From assembly GCF_002263495.1 (NCBI RefSeq), contig NZ_CP022753.1, positions 5,332,001-5,396,000 on the forward strand: a stretch of 64,000 bases of DNA. The letters run 5' to 3'. The notes below the pieces were generated by a model that ran no database searches, had not been told where the DNA came from, and saw only the letters and a program-made list of their open reading frames with translations. The position numbers and the translations under genes were made by a program. The stretch comes from Nocardiopsis gilva YIM 90087 (GTDB lineage Bacteria > Actinomycetota > Actinomycetes > Streptosporangiales > Streptosporangiaceae). This document shows positions 55,224 to 63,564 of the stretch, one piece after another; the first letter of the stretch is position 1; each line of letters starts with the position of its first letter.

Positions 55224-55288
55224 ACCCGGGACCGAGCACAGATCAGAGCGCAGGTCCTTCAACCGGTGTCCGCATTGCACATCTCAAA

Positions 55289-55324
55289 GGCGGGCCCGGA
55301 CCTGCAACTCCATCCGAGCCCGCC
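55289..55324 (+). terminator. Terminator of the second YhgE/Pip module
   Basis: Stem GGCGGGCCCGGA/TCCGAGCCCGCC with one mismatch and a 12-base loop, 65 bp after the stop. The gap to 55651 shows no gene; it has a CCGTGG-TAA-CCACGG inverted repeat at 55414-55428. Confidence 0.65.
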
Positions 55325-55636
55325 AATCGCCCGGGGCCTGGTGCGCGCCCAGCGTAAAGGCCCCTGTCCTCACTACCCGGCCGTCCGGGACACCCCCGTA
55401 TGTATCCCTTTGGCCGTGGTAACCACGGTAGGTTCGGGCACCCTTCGGAGGCATCGACCCACCGGCGTATTCCCCTCTCCACCCCGCGGGGGTCCGACAG
55501 TCCTCCTCCCGGCGGAGGGGTCTCACCGCCACGGTCAGACGCCCAGTTCACGCGGGTCAGGAGGGGCGCCGTTGGAGCTCCGGCCCGTTCTTCACGGGGT
55601 CAATGAGGGGGTCGCTGCGGTGGGAGCCGCGAGGCT

Positions 55637-55660
55637 GATTAACATACATACATGCATGTA
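55637..55660 (+). promoter_or_regulatory. Leaderless promoter and operator at the tetR start codon
   Basis: TAACAT (about 55640-55645) is a -10 match lying 6 bases before the ATG at 55652. The perfect palindrome TACATGCATGTA (55649-55660), with imperfect extensions on both sides, covers the start codon itself. The regulator made from this gene would be well placed to bind it and shut its own transcription. Confidence 0.55.
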
Positions 55661-56326
55661 CGTAATAACCACGCGGGTGGAGCCGAGGGGCGCGATGCTG
55701 CCGGCCCCCGCCGTTCCACCCAAGCCGACCGAAGGGCACGGACACGCGACGCCCTCCTCGCGTCGGCCGCACGCGGGCTGTCCCGCTACGGCTACGCCAA
55801 CCTCGTACTCGAACAGGTGGCCAAGGACGCCGGATACACGCGCGGCGCGCTCTACCACCTGTTCAAGGACAAACAGGACTTAACCCTGGCCGTGACCGAA
55901 TGGGTTATGGACACCTGGTGGCGGGAGGTCGGCCGGTCCGTCGAGCAGGAGTCGGACCCGGTCGCGGCCCTGCTCACTCTCGCGCGCGGCCACGCCGTCT
56001 ACTGCCGACGCGACATCGCCCGTGTGGCGATGGCGCTGCGGCTGGAGTTCGCCGGTCAGGACCATCCGGTCGGGCGCGAGGTCGAACGGAAGTACCAGGC
56101 ACTCATCGACCGCTGCGCCGCCCTCATCGACGCCGGACGCGAGGCCGGATCGATCCCCGATGGTCCACCGACCGGAGCCGTGGCACTCGCCTTCGTCGGC
56201 GCACTCGAAGGCACATCGATCGCCTTGGCCGGCCAGGCCCCCCACGACGAAGAACTCACGGCCCGCGCCGTCGCCGGCGTCCTCGGCCTCAGCCCTCACA
56301 CCACAATCCGAAGGAAAGCATCATGA
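55652..56326 (+). CDS. TetR/AcrR family regulator
   Basis: A 224-residue repressor. After a 25-residue Arg/Gly-rich lead, the HTH is NLVLEQVAKDAGYTRGALYH with LFKDKQDL. The C-terminal domain resembles tetracyclin-repressor-like domains (VALAFVGALEGTSIAL). No other in-frame start occurs before the HTH, so ATG at 55652 stands, even though no ribosome binding site is present; this fits a leaderless mRNA. The stop TGA overlaps the ATG of the next gene, so the two form an operon. A target in the cluster to the right is possible. Confidence 0.9.
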   Translation: MHVRNNHAGGAEGRDAAGPRRSTQADRRARTRDALLASAARGLSRYGYANLVLEQVAKDAGYTRGALYHLFKDKQDLTLAVTEWVMDTWWREVGRSVEQESDPVAALLTLARGHAVYCRRDIARVAMALRLEFAGQDHPVGREVERKYQALIDRCAALIDAGREAGSIPDGPPTGAVALAFVGALEGTSIALAGQAPHDEELTARAVAGVLGLSPHTTIRRKAS

Positions 56327-56607
56327 AGGTCGCCATGGTCGCAAGCCACTACCCGCACGCTTCCTACCGGGACGAGTTCATCGCACGCGTCCAGCAGGTC
56401 GCCGAGGTGTTCCGGCAGGCGCCGGGATGTCTCTCGGCTGAGTGCTGGGTATCCGCCGACGGCGAGGCGGTGGTCTCGACCGTGCAGTGGGAGTCCGAGG
56501 AGGCACGCGACGCCTCCTTCGCCGCCGTCATGGCGGCAGGACTGGACCTCGACCACGACGAACGCGAATCACGACCGCGCGAGATCATTCAACTCGCGGC
56601 GGCCTAA
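56323..56607 (+). CDS. Antibiotic biosynthesis monooxygenase (ABM)-like protein
   Basis: A 94-residue ferredoxin-like-fold protein (MKVAMVASHYPHASYRDEFI, QVAEVFRQAPGCLSAECWVS, VVSTVQWESEEARDASFAAV). ABM-domain proteins range from quinone-forming monooxygenases in polyketide pathways to heme-degrading and stress enzymes. It starts with ATG overlapping the TetR stop by four bases (ATGA) and is thus coupled to it. Its place beside a flavin monooxygenase and PKS cluster suggests tailoring or detoxification, but a general stress role is equally possible. Confidence 0.82.
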   Translation: MKVAMVASHYPHASYRDEFIARVQQVAEVFRQAPGCLSAECWVSADGEAVVSTVQWESEEARDASFAAVMAAGLDLDHDERESRPREIIQLAAA

Positions 56608-56819
56608 CGCCCCTCCCCCGACGCGCGGCCGCTATGGCGCCCGAGACCGATAGGCGGCACCCGGTCCTCGGCTTCGACGTCGTAGCGGACCGTGGCGTCC
56701 TGACCGCCGCAGCGTCGTCGACCCAATCACCGGCCTCAATAGACCGATAATCGCCGGTACCTGGCCTTGTCAGGACAGTCTTCGCTACGGTAACCCCCAC
56801 GTCCCCACTTCGGCCGCCA

Positions 56820-56833
56820 CGACCACGTGGTCG
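56820..56833. promoter_or_regulatory. Perfect 14-bp palindrome upstream of the DUF3592 gene
   Basis: CGACCACGTGGTCG lies about 95 bases before the GTG at 56929 in the 321-bp gap 56608-56928. It contains the CACGTG core often seen in operators. No regulator is assigned, and no gene was found in the gap. Confidence 0.35.
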
Positions 56834-56928
56834 GGAGCACTCCTCCGACCCGTCCGGGACGGTCGGCCACCTCCGTCGCGCGGGAGCGCGAATCAGATCC
56901 CCTCGATAGCACCGAGACTGGAAAAGCC

Positions 56929-57324
56929 GTGGCGTACCTGTACCCCCTACTGCCCATCATGGCGGGCCTAGTGATGCTGGGCGTGCTGCTCCGACACCGC
57001 CAGTTCTCCGCGTTCCTCGCCGCGCGCGGCGTGCGCGCCGAAGGCGAGATCGTCGGCTACAGCGAGACCAATACCTCCGCGCGCATGATCGTGCGTTTCG
57101 AGACCGAAGACGGCCGCGTCGTCGAAGCCAAGCAGAACAGCACCGGCTGGACGGCCTCACGCCACGGCGATGTCGTCACCGTCGACTACGACCCCGACAA
57201 CCCTGAGAACATCCGCATCGTCGCCGCGAACTGGCTCAGCCCGTGGGTCAGCAACATGTTCACCGCTCTGGGGCTCGTCCTCATCGCCATCGGCTGCCTG
57301 CTCGCCTATCTGGCCTGGTGGTGA
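56929..57324 (+). CDS. DUF3592-domain membrane protein
   Basis: A 131-residue protein with one helix at each end (YLYPLLPIMAGLVMLGVLL and MFTALGLVLIAIGCLLAYLA) and a beta-rich outer domain between them (GVRAEGEIVGYSETNTSARM, DVVTVDYDPDNPENIR). That is the DUF3592 layout; the function is unknown. GTG at 56929 is preceded by GGAAAA and begins at the first helix. The frame could be extended to 56827 but that part is not conserved. Confidence 0.85.
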   Translation: MAYLYPLLPIMAGLVMLGVLLRHRQFSAFLAARGVRAEGEIVGYSETNTSARMIVRFETEDGRVVEAKQNSTGWTASRHGDVVTVDYDPDNPENIRIVAANWLSPWVSNMFTALGLVLIAIGCLLAYLAWW

Positions 57325-57357
57325 GGGCGAACGCAGACCGGGCCGACTCCACTGGCC

Positions 57358-57379
57358 GGGAGGGGTGCCGCCTCCCCTC
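57358..57379. terminator. Hairpin between convergent DUF3592 and monooxygenase genes
   Basis: GGGAGG pairs with CCTCCC around GGTGCCG, extended by flanking CCGG/CCGG pairing. It lies in the 79-bp gap between the stops. Confidence 0.55.
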
Positions 57380-57403
57380 CGCCGGAGACCTATCGACGTC
57401 GGT

Positions 57404-58690
57404 CTATGCCGCCGAGAACTGGGAGATGTAGGCGCGGGCCTTCTCCGGGTCGAACATCCACTTCTCGTAGTCCTCGGGACGGTCGAAACCGGAGATCCAG
57501 CGGTCGCGCACCTCCGGGTAGGCCACGACGGCCTCCATCAGCTCGGGGAAGTGCTCGGGGGCGGAGCCCTCCCAGAAGCCCGTGACCATCTCGCTGAAGA
57601 CAGCGGCGTGCCGCCCGTGGTCCTCCCAGAACGCGTCGAACGTCCGCTCCATCCACTCCTCGGTGAAGGGGGCCTCGCCCCGGTACTTGATCGCGTTCAG
57701 GTACACGTCGGCGCACAGCGTCGAGTTGTTCCAGCCCTGGCCGCTGGTCGGGTCGCTGGTCAGGACCACGTCGGCCATCCCGAGCACGCGTCCTCCCGAC
57801 GGGAGGATCCCCACCGGGCGGCGGACCGAGGGGACGATCCGGTCGAGGTTCGCGGATCGGTCGTCGACGAGTGCCGCCCCCTCGCAGCGCGCGGCCACGT
57901 CGGGCACGTGGTCGCGCAGGCGACGCATGAGGACATCCAGGATGTCCTGCTCGGTGGCGCGATTGCGCAGGTCGGGGCTGCAGTCGAGCGCCGATCCGGG
58001 ACGTCCCTTCACGAACACGCTGGTGGCGGGGCCATCGGCGCACAGCATCGGAACGATCAAGAGGTCGCCGCCGGGCAGCTGTCGGCCGTCCGCGGAGTCG
58101 CGCGGACCAAGGGAGATCGCCTCGCCGACGTCCTGGGTCTGCGCGCCCTCGGGCGGGGCGACGCCGGTCAGGATCGCCTGGGTGAGGACCCCTTCGTAGG
58201 CACCGCCCACGCGATGCGGGTCGGCGTCGAACAGGGCGCCGAGCTCGCCGGCCCCGACCGCGACGATGATCAGGTCGAACATGCGCGTGAAGTAGTCGAG
58301 GTCGGTCACGGTGACGCCGTGGATGATGACCTTACCACCGCGGTCCTCGAAGTGCTCCAGCCAGTCGGCCATCTTCATTCTTCGGTCGACCGATACCCCA
58401 TAGCCGCTGGTGAAGGTGCCGCCGAAGTCGATCGGGGGTTGATCCTGCGGGCGTAGTGACACTCTCGCCCCGGTGTAGCGAGGGGCTTGTTCCTGCCACC
58501 GGTCGAGGCGGGCGGCGCGCTCCATCTCCAGGACTCGGGGCATGGTGAGCTGGGTGGCTGAAGGGCGGCTGTTCCGGATCTCGGTGGAGCTCTGAGCGGT
58601 AACGACGGTGGTTTCATAGCCGTGGTCGAGCAGAGTGTGGGCGAGGTGGAGCCCGCTCTGTCCGGCACCGACGATCAATATCCTGCGCAC
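57404..58690 (-). CDS. StyA-like FAD-dependent styrene/indole monooxygenase family protein
   Basis: A 428-residue flavoprotein of the two-component group E monooxygenases, which take reduced FAD from a separate reductase and epoxidise or hydroxylate alkenes and indoles. The N-terminal Rossmann fold is ILIVGAGQSGLHLAHTLLDH; then MKMADWLEHFEDRGGKVIIH, LIIVAVGAGELGALF, and GMADVVLTSDPTSGQGWNNS near the FAD site. GTG at 58690 has GAGGAG upstream. Two flavin reductase genes at 63017 and 63565 could supply its cofactor. The enzyme probably oxidises the product of the KS-AT-ACP synthase encoded next to it. Confidence 0.9.
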   Translation of the reverse strand: MRRILIVGAGQSGLHLAHTLLDHGYETTVVTAQSSTEIRNSRPSATQLTMPRVLEMERAARLDRWQEQAPRYTGARVSLRPQDQPPIDFGGTFTSGYGVSVDRRMKMADWLEHFEDRGGKVIIHGVTVTDLDYFTRMFDLIIVAVGAGELGALFDADPHRVGGAYEGVLTQAILTGVAPPEGAQTQDVGEAISLGPRDSADGRQLPGGDLLIVPMLCADGPATSVFVKGRPGSALDCSPDLRNRATEQDILDVLMRRLRDHVPDVAARCEGAALVDDRSANLDRIVPSVRRPVGILPSGGRVLGMADVVLTSDPTSGQGWNNSTLCADVYLNAIKYRGEAPFTEEWMERTFDAFWEDHGRHAAVFSEMVTGFWEGSAPEHFPELMEAVVAYPEVRDRWISGFDRPEDYEKWMFDPEKARAYISQFSAA

Positions 58691-58810
58691 ATCATCTCCT
58701 CACTGTCCGTAACCGACCGAGGCGCGGTCCTGCTGGGCCTGGGGCGCCCTCGCCGTGGGGGTGGTGATGAGCCGGAATCGCGGCGTCGGCCGGATAGCGG
58801 GGTTATCGTC

Positions 58811-58848
58811 CCATAGACCGCCCCCGTGCCCGAAGGGACGGTCTATGG
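58811..58848 (-). terminator. Terminator of the KS-AT-ACP operon
   Basis: A perfect 10-bp stem CCATAGACCG/CGGTCTATGG with an 18-base loop lies 15 bases beyond the PKS stop at 58863, before the monooxygenase gene. Confidence 0.75.
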
Positions 58849-58862
58849 GAAATGAGGCTTTC

Positions 58863-61800
58863 TCACCCCGGTGCGCCGCTGGACTCGGTGGTTCTGGCGC
58901 TGGTCGTCTCGCCGGTTTTCGGCGTGGAGGTGTCGGCTGCTGTCTCGTGGGTCGTTCGTTCGGCCGCCTGTCCGGTGGCCCACGCGGTGAGCATCCCCGC
59001 CACGTCGACGAGGGTGGTATCCGGCATCACCTGGGTGTCAGCGCCGGTGATGCGGCGGATGCGGGCGCGCAGCCGGTACACGTCGAGGGACCCCACCCCC
59101 AACTCGTACAGCGGGGCGTCGAAGGGGAGCTCCTTCTCCGAACGCCCGGTGAGGCCGGTGACGATGCGGCGGAGCAGGTGGGTCGCCGCCTCGTCCCGTT
59201 CCTGCTCGGTGGCGGCGCCGGTGAGGGCGGCCACGGCCCGGGCGTGCTCGGCGACATGCTCGGCGTCGGGACGGGCCCAGCAGCGCGGCGGGAGATCGAC
59301 CGCGTCCAGGTCGGCGGGGACCGGCCAGGCGGGCACGCGGCCGTGGGTGGCGACCGTTCCCAGGGCCCGCAGGAGATCGGCGCGCTCGTCATAGTCGGCG
59401 TCGGCGACCGGGCGCGTAGCCGCGACCACGGGGGCATCGGCGGGATCGTACCCAGGGACGTGGGCGAGGGTGTCGGTGAGTGCGCCGACCAGGACCGGGC
59501 GCGGGGCGATCTCGATGAACAGGCAGCGGTGCCGGGCGGCCAGGGCCGCGATGGCGGAGTGCAGGCGAACGGGGGCGCGCATCTGGCGGCCCCAGTAGGC
59601 GGCGTCGAGGTCGGTGCCGTCGATGGGGGCGCCGATGGCGGTCGACCACATGGTGGTGCGGGCGGCCCCCGGACGCAGACCGGCCAGCGCCTCCTCCAAC
59701 CTGTGCGTGTGTTCGGTAATGAGAGGGCTGTGGACGGGGGTCGCTTCTTCGAACAGGTGGGTCCGCGCGCCATCCCGGGTCAGCCGCGCATTCAGGTCGG
59801 CCAGGACCGCGTGGGGTCCGGCCAGGACGGTGGCGCTGGGTCCGTTGTAGACGGCCACGGTCGCTCCGGCCTCGGCCGCCTCCTTTTCCGCGGTCTCGGC
59901 ATCCAGGTCGGTGGCCAGCAGTCCGCCATGGGCGGAGGCCTCGGCCAGCAGCGCCGAGCGCTCGACCACCAGGCGGGCGGCGTCGTCGAGGGTGAGGGCC
60001 CCAGCGGTGTGGGCGGCGGCGACCTCACCGAGGGAATGGCCGATCACGATGTCGGGTGTGATGCCCCATTCCCGCCACAGCGCGGCCAGGCCGACCTGCG
60101 TGGCGAACTGCGCGGGCTGGATGGTGTCCATCCCCCGAAGCGGATCCCCGGGTCTCCAGGGCGCGCGGTGCAGGTGGGCGGCGAGTGCGTCGTTGGCCGC
60201 GTCGCGGGCGGCGGCGAAGGCGGGTTCGGTCGCGGCGAGGCGTTCGCCCATGCGCTCCCTGTGCCCTCCGTGCCCGGAGAAGACGAAGACGACCTTGTCG
60301 ACACGGCCGACCGGGCGCGGACCGACCAGGGCGGGGTGCTCGTCGCCGCTGGCCAGGGCCGCCAGGGCCTGGTGTGCCAGCTCCGGGGTGTCCGCGACGA
60401 CCCCCGCACGGTGCCGGAGGTGGTCGCGGCGGTGGGAGGCCGTGGCGGCGAGCGCCCCTAGCTGGTGGTTCGGCCGGATGTGGTCGGCCCAGCGCTGGGC
60501 GGTGGCGGCCAGTGCCGCCGGTGTTGATGCCGAGACCGGGATCAGGTGGGCGGTGTCGGCGGTCTGATGCCGCACGTCGGGGCCGTCCGCCCCGCGCCCG
60601 TCGGACACGGGAGCCGGAGACCGGATGATGACGTGCGCGTTGGTCCCGCCGAACCCGTAGGAGCTCACTCCGGCGACGTGCGTGTCCCTCGTGGGCCACG
60701 GGCGCGGGTGCGTGGGCACCTCCAGTCCGTGGTCCGCCAGGCCTTCGCGCGGATCGGTGTGGTGGACGACGGGTGGGGCGGTGGCGTGGCGCATGGCGAG
60801 GACCGTCGCGATGAGGCCGATGACCCCGGCTCCGCCTTCGAGGTGGCCGACGTTGGACTTCACCGCGCCCACCAGCAGCGCGCGGTCCCGGCCGGGGGCC
60901 CGGCCCAGGACGTCGCCAAGGGAGCGCGCTTCGACGCCGTCGCCGTCGCTGGTACCGGTGCCGTGCGCCTGCACGTAGTCCACCGTGGCCGGGTCGACCC
61001 CGGACCGCTCGTAGACGCGGCGCAGCAGCTCGCGTTGGGAATCGAGGCTGGGACGGACGATGCCGGTACGGCTGCGCCCGTCGGAGTTCACGCCGCTGCC
61101 CAGGATGAGCGCTCGTATCGGGGAGCCGTGGGCACGGGCGTCCTCGGCCCTCTGCAGGATGACGACCCCCGCGCCCTCGGAGCGCACGTAGCCGTCGCCC
61201 GCGGTGTCGAAGGGGCGGCAGCGCCCGCCGGGGCCGAGCATGCCCGACATCACGAAAGCGCGGGTGTTGTGCTCGTTGAGCAGGACGTTGGCGCCGCCGA
61301 CGACCGCCAGGTCGGCGTCACCCGTCTGCAGGGCGATCCAGGCGTTGTGGAAAGCGACCAGGCTGGCCGAGCAGGCGGTGTCGATGGTCATCGACGGGCC
61401 GCGGAAGTCGAAGTTGTAGGAGAGGCGGTTGGAGAGGAGGCTGGGTGCCGCCCCGAGCGCGGTGACGACCGTGCCGTAGTCCGCCCCCAGGGTGTGGGTG
61501 GCCTGGTCGATGGAGGACGATCCGATCCACACGCCCGTGTTGGTGCCGCGCAGCGAGGACGGCGCGATACCGGCGTCCTGGAGCGCCTCGTCGACCACCT
61601 CGCTCAACCACCTCTGTTGGGGGTCCAAGGTGGATGCTTCGAAATTGGGCACCCTGAAGTGCTTGCGGTCGAACCCCTCGAAGTCCCCGCGATCGAGGAG
61701 CCCGGCCGGGAAGAGGGACTCCGGTCTCGGCTCGTCGGGGGCGGGGGTGTCGCTGATGAGGTCGCGCCCGGCGACAAGCGCGTCCCACAGCTCGGCGGGG

Positions 61801-61880
61801 GTGGTGATGCCGCCCGGCAGACGGCAGGACATGCCCGTGATCGCGATGGCGGAACCGCCAGGGAAGGTCGGGGTGGTCAT
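58863..61880 (-). CDS. One-module type I polyketide synthase, KS-AT-ACP
   Basis: A 1005-residue synthase. KS (about 15-430): Cys170 in IDTACSAS, HGTGT, KSNVGHLEGGAG. AT (about 515-830): GHSLGE with Ser616; the specificity region reads ATPVHSPL rather than HAFH or YASH, so the extender is not predictable. ACP (about 890-970): Ser931 in LYELGVGSLDVYRL, where the usual Asp before Ser is Gly. There is no KR, DH, ER, TE or docking helix, so it makes a short unreduced unit or works iteratively. ATG at 61880 overlaps the stop of the methyltransferase (ATGA). The last 45 residues (THETAADTSTPKTGETTSAR) are a Thr-rich tail. Confidence 0.94.
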   Translation of the reverse strand: MTTPTFPGGSAIAITGMSCRLPGGITTPAELWDALVAGRDLISDTPAPDEPRPESLFPAGLLDRGDFEGFDRKHFRVPNFEASTLDPQQRWLSEVVDEALQDAGIAPSSLRGTNTGVWIGSSSIDQATHTLGADYGTVVTALGAAPSLLSNRLSYNFDFRGPSMTIDTACSASLVAFHNAWIALQTGDADLAVVGGANVLLNEHNTRAFVMSGMLGPGGRCRPFDTAGDGYVRSEGAGVVILQRAEDARAHGSPIRALILGSGVNSDGRSRTGIVRPSLDSQRELLRRVYERSGVDPATVDYVQAHGTGTSDGDGVEARSLGDVLGRAPGRDRALLVGAVKSNVGHLEGGAGVIGLIATVLAMRHATAPPVVHHTDPREGLADHGLEVPTHPRPWPTRDTHVAGVSSYGFGGTNAHVIIRSPAPVSDGRGADGPDVRHQTADTAHLIPVSASTPAALAATAQRWADHIRPNHQLGALAATASHRRDHLRHRAGVVADTPELAHQALAALASGDEHPALVGPRPVGRVDKVVFVFSGHGGHRERMGERLAATEPAFAAARDAANDALAAHLHRAPWRPGDPLRGMDTIQPAQFATQVGLAALWREWGITPDIVIGHSLGEVAAAHTAGALTLDDAARLVVERSALLAEASAHGGLLATDLDAETAEKEAAEAGATVAVYNGPSATVLAGPHAVLADLNARLTRDGARTHLFEEATPVHSPLITEHTHRLEEALAGLRPGAARTTMWSTAIGAPIDGTDLDAAYWGRQMRAPVRLHSAIAALAARHRCLFIEIAPRPVLVGALTDTLAHVPGYDPADAPVVAATRPVADADYDERADLLRALGTVATHGRVPAWPVPADLDAVDLPPRCWARPDAEHVAEHARAVAALTGAATEQERDEAATHLLRRIVTGLTGRSEKELPFDAPLYELGVGSLDVYRLRARIRRITGADTQVMPDTTLVDVAGMLTAWATGQAAERTTHETAADTSTPKTGETTSARTTESSGAPG

Positions 61881-62569
61881 CGGGCGTCCGCCTCCCACAG
61901 CGCCGTGCAGCCGCGCACCTGGACACGGACGTTGGTGAAGCGCGCCTCGAGTTCGGCGCGCAGGTCCGTGGAGGTATCGCGAGCGTTCGTGAAGATCTCG
62001 CGCCGGTTGTAGACGGACATGAGGAGCCGAGCCAGCGGGTTGCGGCGGGCGAACGCCACGTCGCTGACGACGGTGGAACCGAAGAACCGCCCGCCTGGCT
62101 CCAGTACCCGGGCCGCCTGATCGAAGAAGGAGGCCTTCCCGGCGAAGCCGAGCCCTTGGTCCGGCAGGGTGTGCAGTACCAGCGACGCGCAGACCGAGGT
62201 GAGGGTGCTGTCCACGAGCGGCCAGGTGCCCAGCGCGTCGGCCTGGTGCGTGACCGGGGAGAAGCGGCGCAGGCGCTGCGCGGTCAGCCGCAGCGGGTCG
62301 GGGTTGATGTCGAGCAGGTGCAGCTCGCCGAAAGCGTCCCGTGCGGCGGACGCCGCCGCGGTATCCAGCAGTTTGCCTGTACCCACACCGACATCGAGGT
62401 GCCGCGAACCGAGGTTTCGCTTGTACAGGTCCACGAGCCGAGGCTCGGGGCAGCCCCAGGCCAGTCGGGTGGAGAGTGTGAGGACGACGAAGTCGTAGTA
62501 GCGGATCCAGCGGTCCGTGTAGACGGCTGAGGTCGGTTGGTCACCAGCGGAGGGCATGCTTCGGGCCAT
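61877..62569 (-). CDS. Class I SAM-dependent methyltransferase
   Basis: A 230-residue methyltransferase with the SAM-binding motif HLDVGVGTGKLLDTA, the acidic strand LHLLDINPDPLRLT, and FDQAARVLEPGGRFFGSTVV. The N-terminal segment (VYTDRWIRYYDFVVLTLSTR) is like that of small-molecule methyltransferases near PKS genes. ATG at 62569 follows GGAG at 7 bases. It is translationally coupled to the downstream PKS by a 4-base overlap, which argues that it methylates the PKS product or intermediate. Target atom unknown. Confidence 0.92.
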   Translation of the reverse strand: MARSMPSAGDQPTSAVYTDRWIRYYDFVVLTLSTRLAWGCPEPRLVDLYKRNLGSRHLDVGVGTGKLLDTAAASAARDAFGELHLLDINPDPLRLTAQRLRRFSPVTHQADALGTWPLVDSTLTSVCASLVLHTLPDQGLGFAGKASFFDQAARVLEPGGRFFGSTVVSDVAFARRNPLARLLMSVYNRREIFTNARDTSTDLRAELEARFTNVRVQVRGCTALWEADAR

Positions 62570-63016
62570 AGGGATGCTCCGGTTCGAGATCAGGGAACAG
62601 ACAACCCGGGATCGAAGGGGTGCGATTCAACGAACCACGCAATCGGCATGGTGGCGCTCACCCCACCGCCGCTCCGAGAGTGCAATGGTGTGATCTATAT
62701 CGCCGCAACACGCACCGTTGCCACATTTCCGAGCATCCGTCACACATGCGGCGAACTCGAGGGCGGACGCACATACATTCCGCTGGTAAAGCGGAGCCTC
62801 AATCCGCTCGAGAGCAGCGAACCTTCACTACAGAACCGGTCATCCCATTACCTAAAGTGACGCCCGCAAGGTCACGAAAACGAAAACGCCGACCACGGGC
62901 GGCGAATAAGCCCTTCACTATCTACCAATTCAGCACGTCCGAAACACGCACATACCAGCCGGCCCCGCGAACCGGAGAACCCGCCCTCCCGCATCGGGCG
63001 ACGCTGAAGGCCCGAA
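62570..63016. other. 447-bp A+T-richer gap before the methyltransferase-PKS operon
   Basis: It separates the flavin reductase stop (63017) from the methyltransferase start and should hold that operon's promoter. The only structure I see is a small TCCGCT-GGTA-AAGCGGA-like hairpin (about 62780-62795). No gene is visible on either strand. Confidence 0.45.
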
Positions 63017-63538
63017 CTAGGGGAGCGGGGCGAACCCACCGAAGGCGCCCCCGTGGTAGAGCAATGGCGGCCGAAGGTCCTCCAGTACCAGTGTGTGGGT
63101 GACTTCTCCGACCACCAGCCAGTGGTCACCGATCAGTCGGGTGTCGAACCTGCGGCACACCAGGTGCGCGGACGCGCCGTCCAGCAAGGGCACCGCCTCC
63201 GGGCCCGGGCGCCACGACGTCGGCTCGGCGAACCGGTCCACATCCTTGCGGGCGAACCGCGCCGCCAGGTCAGACTGCTCCTCAGCGAGCAGGTGCACCC
63301 CGAACTCCCCGGCCAGGCGCAGTCGCGACCAGGTCGACGAGGATTCGGCGATATAGAAGGCCACCAGCGGCGGGTTGAGGCTCACGCTGGTGAACGACGT
63401 GGCGGTCAGGCCGACCGGCTGACCGTCCACACTCGCGGTGACAATGACGACCCCGGCCGGATGGTGGCGCAGCGTCGCGCGGACGTGGTCGGCCTCAGCA
63501 GGGGCGTGAGGGTGGGCGACGGCCTCCGTGGTACTCAT
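63017..63538 (-). CDS. Flavin reductase domain protein (HpaC/StyB type)
   Basis: A 173-residue NAD(P)H:flavin oxidoreductase fold. Conserved segments are HHPAGVVIVTASVDGQPVGL, TATSFTSVSLNPPLVAFYI (flavin-binding), WSRLRLAGEFGVHLL, and DHWLVVGEVTHT near the end. Such enzymes hand free reduced flavin to a partner monooxygenase, here most likely the StyA-like enzyme at 57404. ATG at 63538 follows GGGAGAAG; the frame to 63610 lacks a site. It lies 26 bp behind the FMN reductase gene and is probably co-transcribed. Confidence 0.92.
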   Translation of the reverse strand: MSTTEAVAHPHAPAEADHVRATLRHHPAGVVIVTASVDGQPVGLTATSFTSVSLNPPLVAFYIAESSSTWSRLRLAGEFGVHLLAEEQSDLAARFARKDVDRFAEPTSWRPGPEAVPLLDGASAHLVCRRFDTRLIGDHWLVVGEVTHTLVLEDLRPPLLYHGGAFGGFAPLP

Positions 63539-63564
63539 CGGACTTCTCCCTGATCGTGGGGAAC

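Noticed and set aside
55266-55883. 205-codon plus-strand frame over the tetR start region
   Set aside because: No domain and overlap with the real TetR frame, whose HTH is clear.
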